Part shown: positions 26,527 to 35,760 of the stretch, in pieces
Layout: each line of letters starts with the position of its first letter
Numbering within the stretch: the stretch's first letter is position 1
Origin: Amycolatopsis jejuensis
GTDB lineage: Bacteria > Actinomycetota > Actinomycetes > Mycobacteriales > Pseudonocardiaceae
DNA length: 64,000 nucleotides
Direction of reading: 5' to 3'
Assembly (NCBI RefSeq): GCF_000717335.1
Contig: NZ_JNYZ01000027.1
Location: 248,001-312,000, forward strand
Translations under genes and position numbers: made by a program
The notes under the pieces: generated by a model
Seen by the model: only the letters and a program-made list of their open reading frames with translations
The model's database searches: none
What the model was told of the DNA's origin: nothing

Positions 26527-27714
26527 TCAGCCGAGGTCGAGCCCCAGTACCGCAAGCAGCAGGGCAGTCAGCTCCGCCTGCAGGTGCGGCCGGTTCTTGA
26601 CCCGTCCGGTGCGGCTCAGGTCGTTCGCGATGGTCAGCGCCGCGTGGACCCGGATTTTCGCCTCGCGCGCGGGCAGCTCCGGGAACACGGCGGAAAGCAG
26701 CGAGACCCACTGGCCGACGTAGTCCACCTGGACGCGCCGCAGGTCGGCCTTGTCGCGGTCCGGCGTCGTCCCGCGGTCGGTGGTGAACGACACCAGCAGT
26801 TCCGGAGTGCGCAGCAGGACATGCACGTACGACGCGGCCAGGCGGCCCAGCGCTGTCCGCTCGTCGGGGGCCTGCAGGGCTTGTTCGGCGGCTACGGCGA
26901 GCCGGTCGGCTGCCCGGTGGCCGATCGCGACCATCAGCGCGACCTTGCTGGGGAAATGCCGGTACACGCTGGGTCCGGCGATGCCTGCCGCGGCGCCGAT
27001 GTCTTCCATGCTCACCGCGTGGAAACCGCGTTCGCCGAACAACGTCGTCGCGGCGGTCAGGACTTGTTCGCGCCGGGATGGGGTGCCCAGGCTGGTCACC
27101 GCGGAGGGCGGCGGCTCGATCGCCGACGGCAGGGACGCGTCGAGGACAGCTTGCGCCAGCTCGACCAGCAGCGGTACGAAACGCTTGCGTGCCACCGTCG
27201 TGTGGTGCGCCGCGATGCTGCCGAACACCGACAGCGCGGCCCAGCAGAGTAGTTCGGCCTCGTCCGCGGCCAGGTCGGGGCGGATGCCGAGCAGGGCTTT
27301 CGTCCACGCGTCCAGTACCGCGGCCGAGCGACGACGGATCTCGCGGCGTTGCTCGCGCGGCAGATGCGGGCCTTCCCACCGCCACAGCGCGGCGATTTCC
27401 CGATGCTCGACCGACTGCGTCGCCAGGCCGGTGAACAGGGTGTTCAGCTGCTCGGGCAGCGGGGCGGAATCGGCGAGCGCGGCGCCGGTGATCGACTCCA
27501 TGTCGTCGATCCCGGCCAGTACGACGTAGGTCAGGATCGCCTGCTTGTCGGCGAAATGCCGGTACAGCGCGGGTGCGGTGACCCCCGCCGCAGCGGCGAT
27601 GTCGATGACCGAGACGCCGTGGAACCCGCGGGCGCGAAACAGCTCGGCCGCGATGGCGGCGAGCTGGGCTTTGCGGTCGCGAGGCCGCGTGCCGCGGGCG
27701 GGTTGGGTACTCAT
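26527..27714 (-). CDS. Tandem-domain TetR regulator (Mce3R-like architecture)
   Basis: 395 residues made of two complete TetR units in one chain. The first helix-turn-helix is AELFRARGFHGVSVIDIAAA with GVTAPALYRHFADKQAI (about 20-60); the second is TLFGERGFHAVSMEDIGAAA with AGPSVYRHFPSKVAL (about 210-255). Mce3R of Mycobacterium tuberculosis has the same duplicated form and represses lipid-use genes. ATG 27714 is chosen because MSTQPARGTRPRDRKAQL begins just before the first domain and the start codon overlaps a palindrome. It is divergent from the fadA-fadB operon, the likely target. Confidence 0.88.
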   Translation of the reverse strand: MSTQPARGTRPRDRKAQLAAIAAELFRARGFHGVSVIDIAAAAGVTAPALYRHFADKQAILTYVVLAGIDDMESITGAALADSAPLPEQLNTLFTGLATQSVEHREIAALWRWEGPHLPREQRREIRRRSAAVLDAWTKALLGIRPDLAADEAELLCWAALSVFGSIAAHHTTVARKRFVPLLVELAQAVLDASLPSAIEPPPSAVTSLGTPSRREQVLTAATTLFGERGFHAVSMEDIGAAAGIAGPSVYRHFPSKVALMVAIGHRAADRLAVAAEQALQAPDERTALGRLAASYVHVLLRTPELLVSFTTDRGTTPDRDKADLRRVQVDYVGQWVSLLSAVFPELPAREAKIRVHAALTIANDLSRTGRVKNRPHLQAELTALLLAVLGLDLG

Positions 27715-27728
27715 GGTGAACTCACCAT
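27713..27728. promoter_or_regulatory. Palindrome overlapping the tandem TetR start codon
   Basis: ATGGTGAACTCACCAT has seven-base arms around AC and includes the start codon of the tandem TetR gene. Its position fits autoregulation of that gene. Confidence 0.5.
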
Positions 27729-27783
27729 AGCGCGGACCAGACCGTCGGCAACCCATTGACACCATGGGGTTCATCGGCATTAT

Positions 27784-27799
27784 GTTAATGAGCATTAGC
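27784..27799. promoter_or_regulatory. Operator-like palindrome before fadA
   Basis: GTTAATGAGCATTAGC has near-perfect seven-base arms and lies 64 bases before the fadA start. It fits GTTAA-N6-TTAGC, one base from the AccR-type consensus seen at 8288 and 9586-9629. It could be bound by the AccR-like or the tandem TetR regulator. Confidence 0.55.
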
Positions 27800-27862
27800 G
27801 TCGGCCAAGCGGTACAGTCGGCAGTAGTGTCCACCCATGCCGCTTCGCGGAGGAGTGTTTCA

Positions 27863-29074
<1,212 letters not shown>

Positions 29075-29078
29075 GGAC

Positions 29079-31244
29079 ATGACCGACACGATTCGCTGGG
29101 ACAAGGACTCCGACGGCATCGTCACGCTGACCCTCGACGATCCGGACCAGTCCGCCAACACGATGAACGAGGCCTTCCGCACGTCGCTCGCGGCGACCGT
29201 GGAGCGGCTGGAGGCGGAGAAGGACGACCTCACCGGCGTGGTGATCACGTCCGCGAAGAAGACGTTCTTCGCCGGTGGCGACCTGCGTGACCTGATCCGC
29301 GTCACACCCGCGGACGCGCAGTACATGACCGAGCGCACCGGGCAGATGAAGGCCAACCTGCGCCGGCTCGAGCAGCTGGGCAAGCCGGTGGTCGCCGCCG
29401 TCAACGGCGCGGCGCTCGGCGGCGGTCTCGAGATCGCGCTCGCCACGCACCACCGCATTGCGGCCGATGCGAAGGGCAGCCAGATCGGGCTGCCCGAGGT
29501 CACCCTCGGCCTGCTGCCCGGTGGCGGCGGCGTGGTCCGCACGGTGCGGCTGCTGGGCATCCAGAACGCGCTGCTCAACGTGCTCCTGCAGGGCCAGCGG
29601 CACAAGCCGCGCAAGGCGCTGGAGCTGGGTCTGGTGCACGAGGTCGTGGACACCGTCGAGGAGCTGGTGCCCGTCGCGAAGGCGTGGATCAAGGCCAACC
29701 CCGAAGGCGGCGTGCAGCCGTGGGACGTCAAGGGGTACAAGATCCCGGGCGGCACCCCATCGAACCCGAGTTTCGCGGCGAACCTGCCCGCGTTCCCGGC
29801 GAACCTGCGCAAGCAGCTCAAGGGCGCGCCGATGCCCGCGCCGCGTGCGATCCTGTCCGCCGCGATCGAGGGATCCCAGGTGGACTTCGACACCGCGATC
29901 CAGGTCGAGACGCGGTACTTCGTGCACCTGGCCACCGGGCAGGTCGCGAAGAACATGACCAAGGCGTTCTTCTTCGACCTGCAGACGATCAACTCCGGCG
30001 GCTCGCGGCCGGACGGCTTCGAGAAGTACACCGCGCGCAAGGTCGGCGTGCTCGGCGCCGGGATGATGGGTGCCGCCATCGCTTACGTGTCCGCGAAGGC
30101 GGGCATCGACGTGGTGCTCAAGGACGTTTCGCAGGAGGCGGCCGACAAGGGCAAGGGCTACGCGGTCAAGCTCGAGGAGAAGGCGCTCTCGCGCGGGAAG
30201 ACCACGCAGGAGAAGTCCGACGAGCTGCTGGCCCGGATCACGCCGACTGCCGACCCGGCCGATTTCGCGGGCGTGGACTTCGTGATCGAGGCCGTGTTCG
30301 AGAGCGTCGAGCTGAAGCACAAGGTGTTCGGCGAGATCGAGGGGGTCGTCAACGCCGACGCGGTGCTCGGGTCCAACACGTCGACGCTGCCGATCACCAC
30401 GCTCGCCGAGGGCGTGAAACGGCAGGAAGACTTCATCGGGATCCACTTCTTCTCGCCGGTGGACAAGATGCCGCTGGTCGAGATCATCTGCGGGGAGAAG
30501 ACGGCGCCGGCCACGCTGGCCAAGGTGTTCGACTACACGCTTCAGATCCGCAAGACCCCGATCGTCGTCAACGACAGCCGCGGGTTCTTCACGTCACGCG
30601 TGATCGGCACGTTCATCAACGAGGCGGTCGCCGCGCTGGGCGAGGGCGTCGAACCGGCGTCGATCGAGCAGGCCGGTGCGCAGGCCGGGTACCCCGCGCC
30701 GCCGCTGCAGCTGATGGACGAGCTCACGCTCACGCTGCCGCGCAAGATCCGCAAGGAGTCGCGCGCCGCGGTCGAGGCCGCGGGCGGCACGTGGACGGCG
30801 CACGCGTCGGAGGCCGTGATCGACCGGATGCTCGACGAGTACGACCGCAAGGGCCGCTCCACCGGAGCGGGCTTCTACGAGTACGACGAGAACGGCAAGC
30901 GCACGGGCCTGTGGCCGGGCCTGCGGGACGCGTTCAAGTCGGGCAGCGCGGACGTGCCGTTCGAGGATCTCAAGGAGCGCATGCTCTTCGCCGAGGCACT
31001 GGAAACGGTGAAGTGCTTCGACGAGGGCGTGCTGACTTCGGTGGCGGACGCCAATATCGGGTCGATCTTCGGGATCGGGTACCCGGCGTGGACCGGTGGG
31101 GTGATCCAGTACATCAACCAGTATCCGGGCGGGTTGCAGGGGTTTGTCGACCGGGCCCGGGAATTGGCTGCCCGGTACGGTGACCACTTCCTGCCGCCGG
31201 AGTCTTTGGTGGCGAAGGCTTCTCGGGGGGAGATTTACGAGTGA
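29079..31244 (+). CDS. fadB: Multifunctional fatty acid oxidation enzyme (enoyl-CoA hydratase / 3-hydroxyacyl-CoA dehydrogenase)
   Basis: 721 residues. The N-terminal crotonase domain (about 1-200) contains AAVNGAALGGGLEIALATHH and GLPEVTLGLLPGGGGVVR, which hydrate enoyl-CoA. The dehydrogenase domain begins at KVGVLGAGMMGAAIAYVSAK (about 315) with the NAD-binding glycines and ends with catalytic-type GIHFFSPVDKMPLVEII. FadA, four bases upstream, supplies the thiolase. A strong hairpin at 31249-31287 follows. The substrate range (long or medium chain) cannot be read. Confidence 0.95.
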   Translation: MTDTIRWDKDSDGIVTLTLDDPDQSANTMNEAFRTSLAATVERLEAEKDDLTGVVITSAKKTFFAGGDLRDLIRVTPADAQYMTERTGQMKANLRRLEQLGKPVVAAVNGAALGGGLEIALATHHRIAADAKGSQIGLPEVTLGLLPGGGGVVRTVRLLGIQNALLNVLLQGQRHKPRKALELGLVHEVVDTVEELVPVAKAWIKANPEGGVQPWDVKGYKIPGGTPSNPSFAANLPAFPANLRKQLKGAPMPAPRAILSAAIEGSQVDFDTAIQVETRYFVHLATGQVAKNMTKAFFFDLQTINSGGSRPDGFEKYTARKVGVLGAGMMGAAIAYVSAKAGIDVVLKDVSQEAADKGKGYAVKLEEKALSRGKTTQEKSDELLARITPTADPADFAGVDFVIEAVFESVELKHKVFGEIEGVVNADAVLGSNTSTLPITTLAEGVKRQEDFIGIHFFSPVDKMPLVEIICGEKTAPATLAKVFDYTLQIRKTPIVVNDSRGFFTSRVIGTFINEAVAALGEGVEPASIEQAGAQAGYPAPPLQLMDELTLTLPRKIRKESRAAVEAAGGTWTAHASEAVIDRMLDEYDRKGRSTGAGFYEYDENGKRTGLWPGLRDAFKSGSADVPFEDLKERMLFAEALETVKCFDEGVLTSVADANIGSIFGIGYPAWTGGVIQYINQYPGGLQGFVDRARELAARYGDHFLPPESLVAKASRGEIYE

Positions 31245-31248
31245 TGGC

Positions 31249-31287
31249 GGTGGGGCCGTTCCGGGGATTTCCCGGGGCGGCCCCACC
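31249..31287. terminator. Bidirectional hairpin terminator
   Basis: Outer arms GGTGGGGCCG (31249-31258) and CGGCCCCACC (31278-31287) are exact complements, with an inner CCGGG/CCCGG pair (31261-31265, 31271-31275). It separates fadB from the convergent gene at 31295. Confidence 0.8.
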
Positions 31288-31294
31288 GGCTCCG

Positions 31295-32659
31295 TCACAC
31301 GAGCGGGATACCGTCGCCCAACCAGCGCAGCCCCATCACCGCTCCGTCGTCGTCCATGGTGATGATCCCGTTCCAGTCTTCCTGAATCCGCTCGACACGC
31401 TGTGCCCACGCTGTCCGGACTGCGGGCAGCTGATCCTCGTAGCCTTTGGTGTCCTGTGCCGCGAGTATGGTGTGCAGACGCGCGGGCATCGCCGAGAACA
31501 CCTCTACCCGCTTGCTTTCGAACCGGAAAATGTGATCGGTGCCGACCAGATTTACTCCGCCGAGCGTAACCCGGACGTCGCATTCGGCGTTCAGCGCGTG
31601 CTGAGACCGATCACGCCCCAACCGGAGTTGCTGCCGCCGCGTAAGGTACTGGTCTGCGTGATCGCGATCCCCCACGAACGTGAGTAGTGCGGCCGCCGCG
31701 CTTCGGACCAGTACTCGGGAAAACCACTCGTACCGATCCGGCTTGAGGTGAAAGCCGGGGCGGCTCCGGTGCTCGCCGGTTTGGCTCTGCGTAGCGATGT
31801 CCGGGTAGAAGTTCTCCTCCGTCACCGGTCCGTGCAGGACTGGCAATGGCTGGCCCGGAATGGCTAGTTCACTTTCCCCCGGCGGATCAAGCAGCCGGAT
31901 TTCGATTCCGCCTTCGGACGCGAACGCAGCTGACATCAGGAGGCTCGGCGCAGGTGTATCCGTTGCGCCGAGCGCGATCGCGTGTACTCGCTCGGCGGAC
32001 TTGACCAGCTGGTCGTACTGCAGGGCCGCCCGGCCGTGGGAACCTCGTCCGTCGACGACCACGAGGAGCAGCGGCTGTCCTGCTCGCCTCCCGACAAGGA
32101 AATAGCCAGGTCGTTGGCGGGCAGTGCCCTTCACCGCAGTGTTCTGGCCGCGCAATGTCCAGCCTGCGTCGAGAGCAAGGTCGATGTCGACCGCTTCGAA
32201 GCGGTAACCCGGATGCCGTTTCCGCAGGATCCGCTGCGCTGCGGCGACGGCGAAAGCGATGCCGAGATCTTGTGCCTGAACACTCAGCCGGTGGTATTTG
32301 GCGTTCTTTCCGTCGTAGGACCGAGTCATTCGGTTGCCCGCGGCCAGCAAAGTCGTCAGATAGCGCAGGCAGTTCCAGTGCTGAGAGAGCCCGCGAGACG
32401 GGTTCTGCCCCGACAATGCGGTAGCCCGGCCGAATGTCTGCAGCAGCTCCCAAGGGGTGATGTCGAAGCCGTTGGAGTGCTCGTTCCGCGAGACGGGATC
32501 GAGGGAGCTTTTCCGCAGGGGGAGGGCACGTTCTTCCTTTTTCAGCTGCTCGTCACGCTTCGCCGCTTGTCTCCGCACTTGGCGGGCAAGATCATCGGTG
32601 GACTGGATCGCCACCCATGACCGCTGGGTGAGCTGCCTCAAAGCACCTTCGAACACCAC
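31295..32659 (-). CDS. Unrecognised 454-residue protein
   Basis: A soluble protein with no signal peptide and no clear membrane segment, starting MVFEGALRQLTQRSWVAIQS. The N-terminal 60 residues are charged and Lys/Arg/Glu-rich. The region GYFLVGRRAGQPLLLVVVDG followed by SHGRAALQYDQLVKSAERVH (about 200-240) looks like an alpha/beta fold, and could be a nuclease-like or metabolite-sensing core; I cannot assign a family. The C terminus has ITMDDDGAVMGLRWLG. It is divergent from the large membrane protein at 32893, with about 230 bases between. GC content is slightly lower than that of the neighbours. Confidence 0.75.
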   Translation of the reverse strand: MVFEGALRQLTQRSWVAIQSTDDLARQVRRQAAKRDEQLKKEERALPLRKSSLDPVSRNEHSNGFDITPWELLQTFGRATALSGQNPSRGLSQHWNCLRYLTTLLAAGNRMTRSYDGKNAKYHRLSVQAQDLGIAFAVAAAQRILRKRHPGYRFEAVDIDLALDAGWTLRGQNTAVKGTARQRPGYFLVGRRAGQPLLLVVVDGRGSHGRAALQYDQLVKSAERVHAIALGATDTPAPSLLMSAAFASEGGIEIRLLDPPGESELAIPGQPLPVLHGPVTEENFYPDIATQSQTGEHRSRPGFHLKPDRYEWFSRVLVRSAAAALLTFVGDRDHADQYLTRRQQLRLGRDRSQHALNAECDVRVTLGGVNLVGTDHIFRFESKRVEVFSAMPARLHTILAAQDTKGYEDQLPAVRTAWAQRVERIQEDWNGIITMDDDGAVMGLRWLGDGIPLV

Positions 32660-32892
32660 GATCGTCCGCCCCTCATGTCAGTGGTTTGCCCACAGCGTCT
32701 TCCAGCCCACCGGACCTGTCGCCGGTTGTCTGCCGCTGATAGGTGGAAGGCTCGTGACCGTGAAAGCAACGGTCTGTGATCACCGCTGTGGAACCACCCG
32801 AACGGCCGCTTGCCAAGCAACTCTGCCCGAAAGTTCCCGTGGCATCGGCACAAACGCGGGACCCCTCCCGCTCCCGCATGGGAAACTGCGGC

Positions 32893-35700
32893 ATGGAACA
32901 GACCACCGCGGAGGGGGAGCGGCTCGCGTTTGCCGGGGCTGATCGGCTGGTCAAGCTCATCGGGGCGCTCTACCAGCGGCCTCGGGTCGGTGATCGGCCG
33001 CGGGAGTTGCGGGATGACGGCGAGTGGCGGCCCGGGTATCACCGCGAGCGGACCGGGCGGCGTGGGTTGCCGATGGTGTGCCTCGTCGGCGATGCGCGCG
33101 AGGGCGTGCTCGAGGAGCTCGGTTCCCGGCTGCGGCGGGCAAAACCCGACGGGACCGTGCGATTCGCTTACCTGTCTCTCGATGAGTTTCCCGACACCGA
33201 CACCACCGGCGACGCCACCGACGCGAGTGTCGAGGCTGTGCGCGAAATCCTGTGGCACACCCGGAACACGCTGCTCCGCAGTCCTCGCACGCGGGGTAGC
33301 CGGTTGCGGTTCGGCCTGTTCACGCTGGTCGACCAGCTCATGGCGAAGCGGTTTCCGCCCGACGACAGCGATCCCGAGCGCACCCTCCTTCGCGAACTGC
33401 AGGAGAACGGTCTCCTGATCCGCTTCCGCTCGACGCTCGACAACGTGAGCCGCGAGCTCGTACCGCAGCATCCGACCTGGCGCTTTCCCTTGCTGGTGCT
33501 GCGGTTGCTGACCCTCGCGACGTTCCGGCTCGCGGTGACCGGCCGCGTGCCGGGGCTGTCCGGGCGGTACCGCTGGTTCCTGCGCCAGCCGCATCTCGCG
33601 CCGGAGATGTCCGGCAGTTTCGTGCGCTTCGCCTTGCGGCTCACCGACGGCGAATGGCAGAACGAATCGCCGGAATTCGTTGCGCGGCTGCTGGTCAACG
33701 CGTTCCTCGAAGACCTGCGCCGCGCGTATACCGTGCGGCCGTGGCAGTTCTGGCGCCGTCGCCGGATGACGTACCCGGTGCTGTTGCTCGACGAAGTGGG
33801 TACCGCCAATGGGGGGTACCGGCTGCTGAAGCTGATCAACGACGTCCGCAACCAGGTCGGGCTCTTCGACCCGCTGCTCGTGGTCAGCGCGAGCCAGGCG
33901 CCGCCGCCGGATGACGCGCCGAACGTCACGCGGCCGAAGTACCACGCCACGGACGCGGCCGACGCGTATCGGGCCTGGCAGAACGCGCTCGGCGCAGACC
34001 GGCGCGCCCGCCGGCCGACCGCGTGGTACCTGCCGATCGGGCTCGACCGTCCGCAGACCGAGGGCGGCAAAGCCGAGGTGCGCAAGCGGATGATGGCCCT
34101 CGGCGACACGTACGACCTGCCCCGGCGGCAGGCCCGTCCGGCCTGGTGGGCCACCCGCTGGGTACGGGCCGGGGTGCCCGCGCTGATCCTCCTGCTGGTC
34201 GCGGGCTTTCTCGTGGTGCGCGACCAAGGCTTCCGCGCCAGTCACTGCGGTACCACCAGCGAGTGGCTGACCTGGACCGGCACCGAATGCGTCGGGATGT
34301 CGGACGGGACGTTCACACTCTTCCAGCCTGCCGACGACACCATCCGCCAGGTCGAATCGGTGATCGCCGACCAGAACCGGCGCGCCGCGGAACTGCATGC
34401 AGCCCATCCGGAGCGGCCGTACATCACGTTGGTCGACCTGGAGGCGCTGACGTCGTCGAACGGGACGTCCGAAGGGCTCACTGCGGAACGCGAGTCGCTG
34501 GAAGGCTTTGCCGTCGCGCAGTTGCGGCAGCTCAACGCGACCGCGACGGCCGAGCCGATCGTGCGGATGCTGATCGCCAACGCCGGGCTCGGCATGCGGC
34601 AAGGCGTGGCGGTCGCGCGGCAGTTGCGCCGGATGGCGCAGGAGGACCCGAGCATCGTCGGCGTGGTCGGGCTCGACATGAGCAGCGAGCCGACGTTCGA
34701 GACGATCCGTGCGCTCGGCGACGCGGGCATCCCGGTGGTCGCGTCCACGCTCACGGCCGACCAGCTCGCCGACCAGAACCCGATCTATTTCCAGGTCGCG
34801 CCACAGAACCGGCGTGAGGCGGCCGTCGCCGCGGCGTTCACTGCCCAGCAACCCGGGCCGCGCACCGTGCGCGTGTACTACTCCGACGACGACGCCGATA
34901 CGTACAGCACCAACCTCCGCGACGATCTGCTGAAGTCGTACAAAGAGCGGGGCTTTGCCGTCGAAGCACGCGCGTTTGGGCCGGATGGCGGACAGGTCGC
35001 GCCGCCTTCGCACGTGCGGTACGGCGACCGGATCGTCGGCAACGCGGCAGCCGCTGGCCGGGATACCTGCTCCTACAACGGGTTCGCATTCTTCGCCGGT
35101 CGCGGGGTACCCGATTTCGGTGATTTCCTCGCCGGGGCAGCACAATGCGGCAGCACTGCGACGATCATCGGCGACGACGACGTCTCGCGATTCGTCGCGG
35201 ATTCCGTGGCGCGGGAACAGAATCGCGCGCTGCCGTACTATTATCTGTCGCTCGCGAGCGAGCCTGCCACCGAGGCGAAAGGCCTCGCGCGCGACTTCTA
35301 CACCACGCTCAACCGCACGCTGTTCCCGTTCGAGCAGACGGCACGCGGCCGTTCCTTCGACGGGCATGCGGCGCTGTCATACGACGCTGCGCTCGTGATG
35401 ATCACCGCGACGGCGTACCTGCGCGAGACGTCGGCGGACATCCCGGTGACACCCGGCGCGGTCTGGCGCGAGATCACGGCGATCCACACTTCGCGGCCGG
35501 ATGCCAACCAGACCAACAAATACATCGAGGGAGTCACCGGAACCATCGACTACGGCGGCGACATCGGCCGCAACGTGCCGGAGAACAAGCCGGTCGCGGT
35601 GCTGCGGGTGGAAGGCGGGGAGGTCGACGCAGCGCTGCACGGCTTCTGCGGTAAGGCAGTGGTCCATTCGTCCGATCCCTGGTGCCCGGCGGACGGCTGA
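32893..35700 (+). CDS. Membrane protein joining a P-loop-like domain to an extracellular ligand-binding domain
   Basis: 935 residues from ATG 32893. The cytosolic N-terminal half (1-415) looks like a P-loop NTPase with a worn Walker A: LPMVCLVGDAREGVLEEL has no GKS/T. A Walker-B-like strand VLLLDEVGTANGG (about 295) is followed by LLVVSASQAPP. One membrane helix, PALILLLVAGFLVV, lies at about residue 430. The extracellular half resembles type 1 periplasmic binding proteins of the Leu/Ile/Val class (VGVVGLDMSSEPTFETIRAL, then a hinge and second lobe YNGFAFFAGRGVPDFGDFLA). No permease genes are next to it, so a sensor or signalling role is more likely than transport. Related large proteins occur in streptomycetes; the function is unknown. 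Confidence 0.8.
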   Translation: MEQTTAEGERLAFAGADRLVKLIGALYQRPRVGDRPRELRDDGEWRPGYHRERTGRRGLPMVCLVGDAREGVLEELGSRLRRAKPDGTVRFAYLSLDEFPDTDTTGDATDASVEAVREILWHTRNTLLRSPRTRGSRLRFGLFTLVDQLMAKRFPPDDSDPERTLLRELQENGLLIRFRSTLDNVSRELVPQHPTWRFPLLVLRLLTLATFRLAVTGRVPGLSGRYRWFLRQPHLAPEMSGSFVRFALRLTDGEWQNESPEFVARLLVNAFLEDLRRAYTVRPWQFWRRRRMTYPVLLLDEVGTANGGYRLLKLINDVRNQVGLFDPLLVVSASQAPPPDDAPNVTRPKYHATDAADAYRAWQNALGADRRARRPTAWYLPIGLDRPQTEGGKAEVRKRMMALGDTYDLPRRQARPAWWATRWVRAGVPALILLLVAGFLVVRDQGFRASHCGTTSEWLTWTGTECVGMSDGTFTLFQPADDTIRQVESVIADQNRRAAELHAAHPERPYITLVDLEALTSSNGTSEGLTAERESLEGFAVAQLRQLNATATAEPIVRMLIANAGLGMRQGVAVARQLRRMAQEDPSIVGVVGLDMSSEPTFETIRALGDAGIPVVASTLTADQLADQNPIYFQVAPQNRREAAVAAAFTAQQPGPRTVRVYYSDDDADTYSTNLRDDLLKSYKERGFAVEARAFGPDGGQVAPPSHVRYGDRIVGNAAAAGRDTCSYNGFAFFAGRGVPDFGDFLAGAAQCGSTATIIGDDDVSRFVADSVAREQNRALPYYYLSLASEPATEAKGLARDFYTTLNRTLFPFEQTARGRSFDGHAALSYDAALVMITATAYLRETSADIPVTPGAVWREITAIHTSRPDANQTNKYIEGVTGTIDYGGDIGRNVPENKPVAVLRVEGGEVDAALHGFCGKAVVHSSDPWCPADG

Positions 35701-35760
35701 GCGCGGGGCGTTCGGCCTGAATTCTCCCGAATGTCACCGGGTCCGGCTAGGGTCGCGGCC

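Noticed and set aside
26489..27385. Upstream extension of the LtrA frame to a 700-codon protein
   Set aside because: The extension overlaps the tandem TetR gene in another frame and is Arg/Pro-rich; LtrA signatures begin only near 26430.
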